Shown: positions 6,764 to 16,257, counted from the first letter of the stretch. The stretch is 64,000 bases of DNA from Planctomycetaceae bacterium (GCA_020638975.1 JACKHN010000026.1:1-64000), one strand, 5' to 3'. Translations and numbers: made by a program. The notes: generated from the sequence alone by a model not told the origin.

Positions 6764-9488
6764 TTTTCGGTTTGGTGTCGTAATCATTTTGTGCTTTGTC
6801 GGGCTGCCAACAGTCTTCGCCGATGATGCGCCCGTTTCCTTCTTTCGCGGGCTGAACCTGAATGGTCCGTCCGTAACGATCGACGGCCAGCGGTGGGAAG
6901 GCAAGGACGCGAAGAATTACATTTGCAAAGACAAGGCATTTGAAGCTCAACAGGTCAACTTGCTCCCAGCAACCGACCCAGAACGTGCGTTGATGATTCG
7001 CTCGAGTCGCTGGGGAGGAAATCGCATCGAGTTGACCGAAGTGCCGGACGGCCGCTACAGCATCTTTTTGTACGCGTGGGAAGATAACAAACCCGAAACC
7101 TACGACATTGCCGTCAACGACCAAACCGTCGTGCGTCGTCACAACAGCGGAACGGAAGGCCACTGGGAACGACTTGGCCCTTGGTTTACCGACGTTAAAG
7201 AAGGGAAGATCGTACTGACGAGCCAGGGCGGCGCGGCAAACTTCTCGGGAATCGAAATCTGGCGGGGAGAATATGACGGTTCGAATGGAGTGGAACTGAC
7301 CGAAGACCAACTGGTTTTCTTCGAGAAACGAATCCGACCATTGCTTGTCACGCATTGCTACGAATGCCACAGCGAGAAGTCAGAGGAAGTTGCCGGGCGA
7401 CTGCTGGTCGATTCGGCGCCGACCATGCGTCGTGGTGGGGACTCCGGTCCCGCGATCGTACCGGGCGATGTCAGCCACAGCCTGCTGATCAACGCAGTTC
7501 GGTACGAAGACGACAATATGCAGATGCCTCCTGACGGCAAACTTTCCGATGCCGAGATCGCAAGTCTGGAAGAATGGGTGCGGATGGGAGCACCTGATCC
7601 ACGCCGCAGCGCGACACATATACCGATGAAGACGATCGATGTGGTCAAGGCCCGCGAGTTCTGGTCGTTCAAGCCGATCACCGATCCGATCGCGCCCACT
7701 GTGCGCGATGAGAAGTTGGCATTCAACGACATCGATCGATTTGTCCTGGCCGCCTTAGAGAGAAAAGGATTAAGTCCTGTCTCGACTGCCGACAAGCGAA
7801 CGCTGATTCGTCGCGCCAAATTCGATCTGATCGGACTTCCACCGACCCCCACCGAGATCGATGCGTTTCTAAGCGACGAGTCGCCGAAAGCCTATGAACG
7901 GTTAGTAGATCGTCTGTTGACGTCGCGTCAGTACGGGGAACGATGGGGACGGCACTGGATGGACCTTGTCCGCTATGCCGACACAGCGGGCGAGAACTCG
8001 GATTACCCGATTCCGCAAGTTTATCGTTATCGCAACTACATCATCGACGCGTTCAACAACGACAAACCGTACGACGAGTTTCTCCAAGAGCAGATCGCAG
8101 GCGACTTGCTGCCGGCGGAGAACGACACCGAACGCAACGAACACATTATCGCAACCGGCTACATTGCCATTTCGCGTCGATTCGGCTCGGTCATCGATGA
8201 CTACCCTCAGCACCTCACCATAGAAGACACGATCGACAACATCGGCCGCGTCGTAATGGGACTCACGCTATCTTGCGCTCGTTGTCACGACCATAAATTC
8301 GATCCGCTGCTGCAGACCGACTACTACGGTATCTACGGCATGTTCGAGAGCACGAAGTACGCGTTCCCTGGCATCGAGCTCGATAAAGTTCCTCGCGACT
8401 TCGTGCCACTGGTCGAAGACGGCAAGCCCGGGAAGGAAGTAGCCTACGCCGTTGTCGACGATAAGGTCGCAGATGCGCATCTGCAAATTCGCGGCGAGCC
8501 AAAGCAACCGGGCGATCTTGTTCCTCGCAAGTTTATTGACCTGCTCGGCGGACAAAGACTAACTGACGAAGAATCAAAGCAAAGTGGTCGCCTGCAACTG
8601 GCCCAATGGCTGACCGATCGAGAGAATCCGCTGACCGCTCGCGTGATGGTGAATCGCATCTGGCAATACCATTTTGGGTCGGGGCTGGTGAAGACGCCCA
8701 GCGACTTCGGGGCTCGCGGCCAACTCCCCACGCATCCCGAGCTACTCGATTGGCTCGCCACACGGTTCATGGAAAGCGGTTGGTCCATCAAGCAAATGCA
8801 CCGATTGATCATGAACTCACGAACCTATCAGCTTGCCTCAACCGCGGACTCCATTCCTCCTTCATCTCTTAGCCTTCATCCCTCCACCATCGATCCCAAC
8901 AACGATTTGCATTGGCGATTCAGCCGCCAGCGTCTCGATGCGGAATCGCTGCGCGACGCATTGCTGATGATCAGCGGTGAACTCGACACCTCCATGATGA
9001 CCGAGCCGCATCCGTTCCCGCCGGTTGATAAGTGGCAGTTCACGCAGCATCATCCTTTTCGCGACAGTTACGACAGCAATCGCCGCAGCGTCTACCTGAT
9101 GATGGCCCGCCTGAACGCTCGCCCATTCTTTACGACCTTTGACGGCGCTGACCGCAACGCGTCGACGGCGCTGCGCGACAGTTCGGTGACGACTGTCCAG
9201 TCTTTGTACCTATTGAACGACGACTTTGTGCATCAACGCTCGACCGCGTTTGCCAAACGAATCCAGAGCGAAGCGGAAAGCAGCGAGACGAGAATCCAAC
9301 TAGCGTTCGAGTCGGCTCTCGGGCGTGAGCCAACCAACGAAGAACAATCGATGGCGGAAGAGTTCTTTGGTCAGTTGCGGGATAAGTTGGAAGCTTGCGG
9401 CACGCCGGACAGTGAACTGGATCGCGAGTGCTGGACGAGCTTTGCTCGAGCGTTGTTTCGTACAAACGAGTTTCTGTATGTGGATTGA
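6726..9488 (+). CDS. PSCyt1/DUF1549/DUF1553 planctomycete cytochrome-type protein
   Basis: The 920-residue protein has a signal segment (FGVVIILCFVGLPTVFA, residues 15-31) and the domain order usual for the family. First comes an N-terminal beta-sandwich, malectin/CBM-like region (about 38-185). Next is a PSCyt1 cytochrome-c-like domain with CYECH and the distal Met/Pro segment NMQMPPDGKL, then DUF1549 (IDRFVLAALERKGLSP, ERWGRHWMDLVRYADTAGEN) carrying a second CARCH heme site, and last DUF1553 (ENPLTARVMVNRIWQYHFG, MNSRTYQLAS). Two c-type hemes are therefore expected on an exported protein. These proteins pair with DUF1501 proteins, as here. The physiological reaction is unknown; association with sulfated polysaccharide use is common. 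The chosen ATG overlaps the preceding gene by 38 bp; no downstream start keeps the whole signal segment. Confidence 0.88.
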   Translation: MASSFCSRLVADSFRFGVVIILCFVGLPTVFADDAPVSFFRGLNLNGPSVTIDGQRWEGKDAKNYICKDKAFEAQQVNLLPATDPERALMIRSSRWGGNRIELTEVPDGRYSIFLYAWEDNKPETYDIAVNDQTVVRRHNSGTEGHWERLGPWFTDVKEGKIVLTSQGGAANFSGIEIWRGEYDGSNGVELTEDQLVFFEKRIRPLLVTHCYECHSEKSEEVAGRLLVDSAPTMRRGGDSGPAIVPGDVSHSLLINAVRYEDDNMQMPPDGKLSDAEIASLEEWVRMGAPDPRRSATHIPMKTIDVVKAREFWSFKPITDPIAPTVRDEKLAFNDIDRFVLAALERKGLSPVSTADKRTLIRRAKFDLIGLPPTPTEIDAFLSDESPKAYERLVDRLLTSRQYGERWGRHWMDLVRYADTAGENSDYPIPQVYRYRNYIIDAFNNDKPYDEFLQEQIAGDLLPAENDTERNEHIIATGYIAISRRFGSVIDDYPQHLTIEDTIDNIGRVVMGLTLSCARCHDHKFDPLLQTDYYGIYGMFESTKYAFPGIELDKVPRDFVPLVEDGKPGKEVAYAVVDDKVADAHLQIRGEPKQPGDLVPRKFIDLLGGQRLTDEESKQSGRLQLAQWLTDRENPLTARVMVNRIWQYHFGSGLVKTPSDFGARGQLPTHPELLDWLATRFMESGWSIKQMHRLIMNSRTYQLASTADSIPPSSLSLHPSTIDPNNDLHWRFSRQRLDAESLRDALLMISGELDTSMMTEPHPFPPVDKWQFTQHHPFRDSYDSNRRSVYLMMARLNARPFFTTFDGADRNASTALRDSSVTTVQSLYLLNDDFVHQRSTAFAKRIQSEAESSETRIQLAFESALGREPTNEEQSMAEEFFGQLRDKLEACGTPDSELDRECWTSFARALFRTNEFLYVD

Positions 9489-9512
9489 AAATCAAGGCCT
9501 ACTGCCGCAGAT

Positions 9513-9561
9513 GTAGGGTCCGCTGTGCGGACCAACCGGAGGTCCGCACAGCGGACCTTAC
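9513..9561. repeat. Intergenic inverted repeat A (REP-like)
   Basis: Two 21-bp arms (9513-9533 and 9541-9561) pair with one mismatch around a 7-base loop. Each arm also contains its own hairpin GGTCCGC-TGT-GCGGACC. It lies between the DUF1549/1553 gene and its DUF1501 partner, 37 bp before the latter's start codon, so it could attenuate transcription or stabilise the upstream mRNA. Confidence 0.75.
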
Positions 9562-9598
9562 AACTACAACTTACGAGTTTATACAAGAGAATTAATTC

Positions 9599-10972
9599 AT
9601 GAACGCGTCGCATTCCTTGCTATCACGGCGTTCGATGATCCGCTCGATGGTGGGCGGGTCGATCCTGCTGCCAGGAATCCTTTCCGAGTTGTTGGCGGAA
9701 GACGAGGTGGGGAGCAGCGCCTCGTCTTCTCAACCACTGACACCGAAATCGCCGCACTTTGCCCCCAAGGCAAAACGTGTGATCTTTCTGTTCGCCACAG
9801 GCGGCGTCTCGCACATCGAAACGTTCGACCCGAAGTCTTCGGCGAACGGACGCGACGGTAGCGGCAAAGATAAACTGATGGGGAGCGTGTTCCCCTACAG
9901 CGCGAACAAACGGTGTGGCACCGAAGTCAGCGACCTGTTCCCGCATCTTCGCGAATCGATGGACGATATCTGTGTCATTCGTTCGATGAAGTCGGCGCAC
10001 TTTGATCACACCGAAGCCGCTGTCGGTATGCATACCGGCTCGCCGACGTTCGCTCGCCCCAGCATGGGTTCCTGGATCAGCTATGGGCTCGGTACCTTCA
10101 ACCAGAATCTGCCCTCGTTCATTGTCATTGCACCGCATTTGCCTTACGGTGGGACCCAGGTCTATGCCAGCGATTTCCTACCTGCTTACCATCAGGGAAC
10201 TCGAGTCATTCCCGGCGAGCAACCGATCGAGAACCTTGTCCCGCGTACCAAATTGCGAGAGATCCAAGAGCTAGAACTCGGCCTGACCGACGCATTCAAC
10301 CGCGGGCATCTAAAGTCTCGCCAGGACGACGTCCAGCTTGCCGCGCGTATCAAGTCGTACGAAACCGCTTTTCAGATGCAAACGGCCGGTCCGGAGGCGT
10401 TCGATGTCAACAGCGAGGACGATGCCACGCTCGACGAATATGCGCTGAAACGAGGCGAGAACACCGGCTTCGGCTGGCAGTGTCTTGTCGCTCGCCGACT
10501 GGCCGAACGTGGCGTTCGCTTCATCGAGTTGATCGATACGGGCTCGCGACCGAATTGGGATTCGCATGGCGAGATGAAAGAGCATGAACCGCTGGCGAAA
10601 GCCGTTGATCAACCGATCGCCGCGTTGATCAAAGACTTGAAGCGGCGGAGCATGCTGGAGGAAACGCTGATCGTATGGGCGACCGAGTTCGGACGCACAC
10701 CAACGAAGGAAGGCAAGAACGGCCGTGGTCATCATGGCGACTGCTTCTCGGTCTGGCTGGCGGGAGGTGGAATCAAAGGAGGCATCGTCCACGGGGAAAC
10801 GGACGAGATCGGCAAGTCGATTGTGCGCGACAAGGTCGAAGTCCACGACTTGCACGCCACGATCCTGCACCTGCTGGGCATCAATCACACCAAGCTCACG
10901 TATCGCCACGCCGGTCGCGACTTTCGGCTGACCGATGTGCATGGCAACATCGTCAAAGAGATCTTGGCGTAA
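9599..10972 (+). CDS. DUF1501 family protein
   Basis: This is a second DUF1501 protein (457 residues), encoded directly after the DUF1549/DUF1553 gene as in most planctomycete pairs, and presumably its working partner. The N-terminus LLSRRSMIRSMVGGSILLPG has the twin-arginine-like pattern and hydrophobic core of a Tat leader. Family blocks are IFLFATGGVSHIETFDPK, the DHTEAAVGMHTGS segment, RGVRFIELIDTGSRPNWDSH, and IVWATEFGRTPTKEGKNG with GRGHHGDCFSVWLAGGG. The last blocks resemble the alkaline-phosphatase superfamily and suggest a hydrolase fold, but no activity has been settled for the family. The REP-like repeat in the gap to the upstream gene may uncouple their expression levels. Confidence 0.9.
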   Translation: MNASHSLLSRRSMIRSMVGGSILLPGILSELLAEDEVGSSASSSQPLTPKSPHFAPKAKRVIFLFATGGVSHIETFDPKSSANGRDGSGKDKLMGSVFPYSANKRCGTEVSDLFPHLRESMDDICVIRSMKSAHFDHTEAAVGMHTGSPTFARPSMGSWISYGLGTFNQNLPSFIVIAPHLPYGGTQVYASDFLPAYHQGTRVIPGEQPIENLVPRTKLREIQELELGLTDAFNRGHLKSRQDDVQLAARIKSYETAFQMQTAGPEAFDVNSEDDATLDEYALKRGENTGFGWQCLVARRLAERGVRFIELIDTGSRPNWDSHGEMKEHEPLAKAVDQPIAALIKDLKRRSMLEETLIVWATEFGRTPTKEGKNGRGHHGDCFSVWLAGGGIKGGIVHGETDEIGKSIVRDKVEVHDLHATILHLLGINHTKLTYRHAGRDFRLTDVHGNIVKEILA

Positions 10973-10985
10973 CGAGATGAACGAT

Positions 10986-12557
10986 TCAGTTCGGTGATAC
11001 TGCGGTTTCCGTGGGGCGTCGTGCGTTCACACGATCGAGATAGGATTCGAGATCGCTTTTCAATCGCTTGGCAGCGTCGGTCCCAGGAGACCAAAGGTCC
11101 GTGCGTTCACTGGCATCTTGCGTGAGATCAAACAGTTCGGTTCTCTGGTCTTCGTAAAAATAGATCAGCTTTTGGCCCGCCCTCCGCATTGCCGATTGCG
11201 GGCGCGTCTTACTCACGGCAAAATCATCCACACCGATTCGATCGAGCGATTGTGAATAGCCCCGCTCGGGATGATAGTAAGGAAAGTGCCAGTACAAACT
11301 GCGTTCCGGCAGCTCTTTTGAGCCGCGAAGCAGATCGACGAGGCTCGTTCCGTCGATCGAGTGCTCGGTTTCGTCAATTGTTCCTCCGGCGAGTTCGACG
11401 AAAGTTGGCAATAGATCGTAGCCGATCACTGGCGTGGAAGTGGTACTACCAGCGTCAATCTGACGCGGCCATTGCGCAATGAACGGCACGCGTATTCCGC
11501 CCTCGTAAAGGTTCCATTTCGATCCCCGAAGTGGCCCGTTTGCAGTGTATTCGGGGTGCCCTCCGTTGTCGGACGTGAATACGACTAAGGTGTTCTTGGC
11601 GTGTTTGCTTTCGGCGAGCGCTGTCAACAATTGTCCAACATAATGATCCAACGTTTCGACGAACGCCCCGTACTTGATCCGCTGGTCTCGGTTCGGCGAA
11701 TTGGCGGGCACTTTGGCAGCGTACTTTTCAATCAACCATTGGCAACGCGGATCAACGGGTGTGTGTACGTAAAAGTGAGACACCATCATGAAGAACGGTT
11801 TGTCTCTCGGTGTGCTCAGATAAGCCTTTGCCTGCTCGGTCAATGAATCGACGGGATACTCGCCGCTGGTCGTGATGTTAATCGCGCTACTTCCGCCGCG
11901 CGAGTATCCGTACGGATGGCTGCCGAAGTCTTGAACGGCCATATCGAAGCCGTGCTTCGTCGGGCCATGAGTCGGACTCCAGCCAAGGTAACCGCCGTAG
12001 TGAGCGTTCAAATGCCACTTACCGAAGAACGCGGTGTCATACCCCGAGTCACGGAGCCGCTCGGCGACGGTTAGTTCTTTTAGCGGAAGATCCAAGGTAA
12101 ACGGTGGGGTCTGCAGCCGCTGTCCTGGAATCGCTTGCTCGCCCGGATGCTCTTTCGTGACGAATTCGAACCCTAAGCGCGCCGTCGACTTGCCGGTGAG
12201 TATGCTGGCTCGCGATGCAGAGCAAATGGGTGCCGACGCGTAGCCATCGGTGAACCGCATCCCTTTCGCGGCGAGTTGGTCGAGATGAGATGTTTCGTGC
12301 CACGGATGTCCATAGCAGCCAAGGTCCGCCCAAGCGAGATCATCGGCAAGTATGAATACGATGTTAGGTACACACTGCGATTTTGATTCAGACGCGTGAA
12401 TGTGAGCATTGATTGACGACCCTACGGAGAGACATGTCAGAATGAGGGTAGCGATTAAGTACAGTAAATGATGATGTAACACGTTTGGCCTGCGGTAGAT
12501 GGTTGTTGGTGGAGTTGGCACTTGGCTTCCTCGGGCGTGATGAGCCGTAGTATCCAA
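10986..12557 (-). CDS. Type I sulfatase (exported)
   Basis: The 523-residue sulfatase has a membrane or signal segment near residues 30-46 (HLLYLIATLILTCLSVG) after a longer-than-usual N-terminus; the true start may lie further in. The metal site begins with NIVFILADDLAWADLGCYG. The formylglycine motif is C112-S-A-S-R, a Cys-type site that needs a maturation enzyme not encoded here. Later marks are GKWHLNAHYGG, HFYVHTPVDP, VVFTSDNGGH and the K-W-N-L-Y-E-G-G-I-RVPF block. It ends 14 bp from the DUF1501 stop in convergent orientation. The substrate is probably a sulfated marine-type glycan; the sequence does not tell which. Confidence 0.9.
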   Translation of the reverse strand: MDTTAHHARGSQVPTPPTTIYRRPNVLHHHLLYLIATLILTCLSVGSSINAHIHASESKSQCVPNIVFILADDLAWADLGCYGHPWHETSHLDQLAAKGMRFTDGYASAPICSASRASILTGKSTARLGFEFVTKEHPGEQAIPGQRLQTPPFTLDLPLKELTVAERLRDSGYDTAFFGKWHLNAHYGGYLGWSPTHGPTKHGFDMAVQDFGSHPYGYSRGGSSAINITTSGEYPVDSLTEQAKAYLSTPRDKPFFMMVSHFYVHTPVDPRCQWLIEKYAAKVPANSPNRDQRIKYGAFVETLDHYVGQLLTALAESKHAKNTLVVFTSDNGGHPEYTANGPLRGSKWNLYEGGIRVPFIAQWPRQIDAGSTTSTPVIGYDLLPTFVELAGGTIDETEHSIDGTSLVDLLRGSKELPERSLYWHFPYYHPERGYSQSLDRIGVDDFAVSKTRPQSAMRRAGQKLIYFYEDQRTELFDLTQDASERTDLWSPGTDAAKRLKSDLESYLDRVNARRPTETAVSPN

Positions 12558-12723
12558 GTGGGAGTTCCGTGAGTCAACTTCGCGTGACTGCGGGAGGCCA
12601 TTAATCCCGCAGGAGTCTTAAGCGGCGCGTCCGCCGCGAGTGAGAACGTTGTCAAACACATCGAACGAGATCGACAATGTCTCAAGTTAGAGGAAAGTCG
12701 AACGTAGACGGTTTACTCGCAAC

Positions 12724-14532
12724 CTATCGTCGTGGCGGCGGTGGGGGCCCGGGGGTGAAGAGGAACATGATGTCGAGCTCCTCTCGCGTGAGGTGACCAT
12801 CGCGATCCGTGTCTGCACGCATCAGGTGAGGTCGCTCGGGGTGCGGGATCTCTTCGGGCGAAAGTTTTTCATCTTTGTTGACATCGAGTTCGTTCATGAG
12901 CTCATCGACGCTCGGACGCGTTGGTGGTCGTCGCGACGGTTCAACTCCGCCGGGAGTAAATGCGGGGCGATCCTCGATGAGAGTCGGAGCACGGGGCGGT
13001 TCGGTTCCGACTCGCGGAACTTCCGGCTCGGTCTTCGTAGCTGGTCCTGCTTCCGCGACGGATTCCTCCACAACCACCGTCGCAGAGTTCCCCTGCTGAA
13101 GAGATCCGCCTTGTGGCGACTCGGCGACAGACTTCGAGGACTCGGGACGATTCAACTTTGACGTTACGACAACAGCTGCGAAAATACAGACCGCGACTCC
13201 TGATACGGCAACAAGCCACGGCAACCAAGTTGGTTTGCCGGCGTGAGCAATTGCCGGTTGTTGATTCCGCCTTGTTTTGCGACGCGGTTGCGACTCAGCG
13301 GGGCGAGTCGCCGCTTGCACAACCGATTGGTTCACGTGTGCAATCTGCTCGCGGACTTTCGGAATCTCTTGTCGGGCCCATTCGGCGTACTTCTCGCCAG
13401 TGGGGCCTGTCAGTCGAGCCAATTGTTCGAGTATCGCGAGCGCGGCATCGAACTGCTCGGCTCGCCAAAACTCTCGTACCCGCACCGCGTCTGCTTCCCA
13501 CTGCCGCGTTCCGGAATTCGCTCCCTCCGCTGGAGCGGATACCGGCGGTGAAGACACGCCGCGTAAATAGTCGCGCAGGGAAATCGCTAACTCGTCGGCA
13601 GAAGCGAACCGATCTTCCGACGCGCGCGCCATCGCTTTTAGGCAGATTGCGCTGAGGGCAGCATCGATGGTGGGTCGGATCGCGGTCGGTGCAACCGGCG
13701 CCGCCTGCAAAGCCTGCTGCACGACTGAAGCAACGGACCCACCGAAGGGCAACTGCCCCGTCAGCATCTCGTACATGATCGCACCAAGTCCATACACGTC
13801 GCTGGGCGGGCCGATCGCAGGTAGATTCCCCGTGATTTGCTCGGGAGCCATGTAGGCCGGCGTGCCAATCATCTCGCCGGAGCGGGTCAAGCTCGACTCG
13901 GCTTCCGCCAATCCCGCCAAACCGAAATCCATCAGAACCGGTTCATTGTTTTGGTCGATCATGATGTTGGCGGGTTTGAGATCGCGGTGGACGGTTCCCG
14001 TCTGGTGTGCGGCATGCAGCGCCGACGCGATCTTGGCGACCAGCACCGCCACGCGTCGAGACGACATAGGCGCATCCGATGCGATGTGATCGGCCAGCGT
14101 GCCGCCTTCGATGTAAGCCATCGTAAAATAGTGGACGCCTTCGATCTCGCCGACGTCATAGACGGGGCACAGGTGCGGATGCCGCAACGTTGCCATCGTT
14201 CGCGACTCGCGAAAGAACCGCTTCATCCCGGCTTGGTCGTTCGGCTCGAATTTCGGAATCTTGATGGCGACCAGTCGCCCGAGTTGTTTGTCTTGTGCGA
14301 GATAGACCGCAGCCATCGCTCCTTCGCCGAGAACTCGCTGGATTTCATAGCGGCCAAATGAAAGCGGTAGATTTGCGCCGAGCTTCAGTTGAATCCACAA
14401 CGGCGCCGCCCCGGAGACAAGTTGGTGCGTCGTTGCGTACTTGTCGTTGTCCGCGTGCGTATCCGTCGGATTTGTGGCTGATAACCGCTTGGCGTCCATT
14501 CGTGACGTCGTTCCGCGTTGCATTGTTTTCAT
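12724..14532 (-). CDS. Membrane-anchored Ser/Thr protein kinase with C-terminal EF-hands
   Basis: A Hanks-type kinase domain (about residues 72-335, counted from a GTG 33 bp upstream) has the Gly-rich loop LGEGAMAAVYLA, Lys102 in VAIKI, the catalytic loop HRDLKPANIM, DFG at 213-215, and the activation segment GTPAYMAPEQITG. A linker, one transmembrane helix (about 447-469, LPWLVAVSGVAVCIFAAVVV), and a Pro/Glu-rich stretch follow. Two EF-hand-like loops come last, DVNKDEKLSPEE (561) and DTDRDGHLTREE (585), and the end is Pro-rich. The kinase should be cytoplasmic and the EF-hands outside. Calcium sensing across the membrane is therefore possible, though EF-hand tails in planctomycetes may also anchor to the cell surface. 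The exact start codon is uncertain. Confidence 0.88.
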   Translation of the reverse strand: MKTMQRGTTSRMDAKRLSATNPTDTHADNDKYATTHQLVSGAAPLWIQLKLGANLPLSFGRYEIQRVLGEGAMAAVYLAQDKQLGRLVAIKIPKFEPNDQAGMKRFFRESRTMATLRHPHLCPVYDVGEIEGVHYFTMAYIEGGTLADHIASDAPMSSRRVAVLVAKIASALHAAHQTGTVHRDLKPANIMIDQNNEPVLMDFGLAGLAEAESSLTRSGEMIGTPAYMAPEQITGNLPAIGPPSDVYGLGAIMYEMLTGQLPFGGSVASVVQQALQAAPVAPTAIRPTIDAALSAICLKAMARASEDRFASADELAISLRDYLRGVSSPPVSAPAEGANSGTRQWEADAVRVREFWRAEQFDAALAILEQLARLTGPTGEKYAEWARQEIPKVREQIAHVNQSVVQAATRPAESQPRRKTRRNQQPAIAHAGKPTWLPWLVAVSGVAVCIFAAVVVTSKLNRPESSKSVAESPQGGSLQQGNSATVVVEESVAEAGPATKTEPEVPRVGTEPPRAPTLIEDRPAFTPGGVEPSRRPPTRPSVDELMNELDVNKDEKLSPEEIPHPERPHLMRADTDRDGHLTREELDIMFLFTPGPPPPPRR

Positions 14533-14565
14533 GGGAATCGCCCGCCGCAGCCTGCGAGCGAACAC

Positions 14566-14976
14566 CTTTCATTCTAACGAATTCGTTCTCGGCACGTCTC
14601 TCCCCATAGGACCCTAAACGTGAGACTTTGCAACGTGTTGCAGGCACTTGCCAGTATCTTCAGCAATTTCGGCTCAAACCGGTGCCATTGCCGAAGGACT
14701 GGCGATCACATCAGCCACATCAGCGCGTGCCGCAAAGTCCTCCCCGGGGCTTTTCAGTTTTTCAAACTGCGAGGTTTGTACGACGGGCCTCCGAGCCCGT
14801 CGATGAACCTAAGTCGTTATTCGACGGGCTCGGAGATCCGTCGTACATCTTGTGCAACTTCAACCAATGAAAAGCCCTGGAAGTCCTCGACTCGAATGTC
14901 CAACGGTGGTGATTTCGGGTAGAATCGGCGCTCGAGCGAAGTGACGAACTATGGAATATCCGTGGGGAATTGATTT
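14566..14976. other. Divergent intergenic region with inverted repeat
   Basis: About 410 bp between the kinase gene and the first gene of the electron-transfer cluster, transcribed in opposite directions. Apart from the inverted repeat listed separately, no gene or clear promoter is visible; short open frames lack any recognisable domain. Confidence 0.5.
14777..14847. repeat. Intergenic inverted repeat B (REP-like)
   Basis: Two 27-bp arms (14777-14803 and 14821-14847) pair with two mismatches around a 17-base loop. The left arm contains an inner hairpin CGACGGGC-CTCCGA-GCCCGTCG. The sequence is clearly related to the repeat near 60.9 kb (shared GTACGACGGGCC and TTCGACGG blocks). Confidence 0.75.
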
Positions 14977-16257
14977 GTGGCTGATGCGTTGATCTTGCCA
15001 ATCGGTCTTGTCACCGCCGGGCTAGTCGCCGCGCGTCTCGGTGTGCTGACGATCGCGGCTTGGCAGCAAGCGACCTATCGGCGCGAGCAGGATCGCCTCA
15101 CCCTCGAAGTCATGCGAGAACGCATTGCCGAGGCCAAGAAGCGACGGAATGAGAACGCGCTTGCCTGGAACGGCCTTCGCAAGTTTGTAGTAAAGCGGAA
15201 GGTCCTCGAAGCTGAGGGGATCTGCTCTTTCTACTTAGTGGCGCATGATCGCAAGCCGCTCCCACCTTTCAAGCCGGGGCAGTATCTCACGTTTCGACTC
15301 AGCATCCCCGGTCGTGACAAACCGGTGATCCGCTGCTATTCGCTGTCCGATAGCCCTCGAACGGATCAGTATCGCGTCTCGATCAAGCGAGTCGGCTCGC
15401 CACCCGATCAACCGACCGCGCCTCCTGGTTTAGTCTCGAATTATTTTCACGAGCAACTCTCCGAGGGCGACATCCTTGACGTGCAAGCTCCGCGCGGGCA
15501 CTTCTTTCTGGACGTTGAACAGGAACGGCCCGTTGTATTGATCGCAGGTGGTGTTGGTGTGACGCCGCTGCTGAGCATGGTAAACGCCGTCGTCGCAACC
15601 AGAACACAACGTGACGTGCTGTTCTTTTACGGCGTAAGAAACTCCAGGGAGCATGCATTCAAGGACACGCTGCAAGAGATCGTCTCACACCATTCGAATA
15701 TCCGGCTCGTGGTTGCTTATAGCAATCCACAACCGGAAGACGAACGGAACGAAGGACGCGACTTTCATCATTCGGGTCGCGTTGATATACGACTCATTAA
15801 GAGCTATCTCGATTCGACGAACTATCAGTTCTACATTTGTGGCCCGCCCGCCATGATGGAGACGCTGAACAAGCAGTTACTGAGGTGGGGTGTCGCCGAA
15901 CATGATATTCATACAGAAGCATTCGGGCCGGCCACCGTCAGCAAAGCTTTTGCGAGTCCGCAAGCGCCCCAATCCGCGAGGGCGTCTGACAGTGCTGCGA
16001 CTGCGATAAGCATCACGTTCGCCAAGTCGGGCAAGACGTGTAGTTGGAGTCCGAGTGCCGGAAACCTTCTCGACCTTGCCGAGGCGCATGGGGTACGAAT
16101 TGATTCTGGCTGTCGTGCGGGAAACTGCGGAACTTGTGTCGTTGCGGTCAAGTCGGGCAAAATTCAATACGTCACCGAGCACGGAGCGGAATTGGAAGAA
16201 GGAACTTGTCTCACTTGTATTGCGGCGCCGGAAGGAAATATCGTTCTTGATGCTTAG
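14977..16257 (+). CDS. FAD/NAD(P)H reductase fused to [2Fe-2S] ferredoxin
   Basis: The 426-residue protein probably starts at GTG with GGGGAA upstream. The N-terminus is hydrophobic (residues 4-28, a membrane anchor) followed by a charged helix. A ferredoxin-reductase module comes next: FAD motif RCYSLSD (119-125), NAD(P) motif AGGVGVTPLLSM (190-201) and CGPPAMM (288-294). A plant-type ferredoxin ends the protein, with ligands C379, C384, C387 and C411. The order matches the reductase half of flavohemoglobins and ring-hydroxylating oxygenase reductases, but no globin or oxygenase is present. It would take electrons from NAD(P)H at the membrane and hand them to a partner. It opens a same-strand run with the multiheme genes, so the partner is likely among them. 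Confidence 0.88.
   Translation: MADALILPIGLVTAGLVAARLGVLTIAAWQQATYRREQDRLTLEVMRERIAEAKKRRNENALAWNGLRKFVVKRKVLEAEGICSFYLVAHDRKPLPPFKPGQYLTFRLSIPGRDKPVIRCYSLSDSPRTDQYRVSIKRVGSPPDQPTAPPGLVSNYFHEQLSEGDILDVQAPRGHFFLDVEQERPVVLIAGGVGVTPLLSMVNAVVATRTQRDVLFFYGVRNSREHAFKDTLQEIVSHHSNIRLVVAYSNPQPEDERNEGRDFHHSGRVDIRLIKSYLDSTNYQFYICGPPAMMETLNKQLLRWGVAEHDIHTEAFGPATVSKAFASPQAPQSARASDSAATAISITFAKSGKTCSWSPSAGNLLDLAEAHGVRIDSGCRAGNCGTCVVAVKSGKIQYVTEHGAELEEGTCLTCIAAPEGNIVLDA

Noticed and set aside
9513..9561. CRISPR repeat
   Set aside because: A single two-arm hairpin without regular spacers; the other inverted repeats differ in sequence and are kilobases apart.
14977..16257. Flavohemoglobin (Hmp) or nitric oxide dioxygenase
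   Set aside because: The reductase half matches but no globin domain is present, and a ferredoxin sits at the C-terminus instead.
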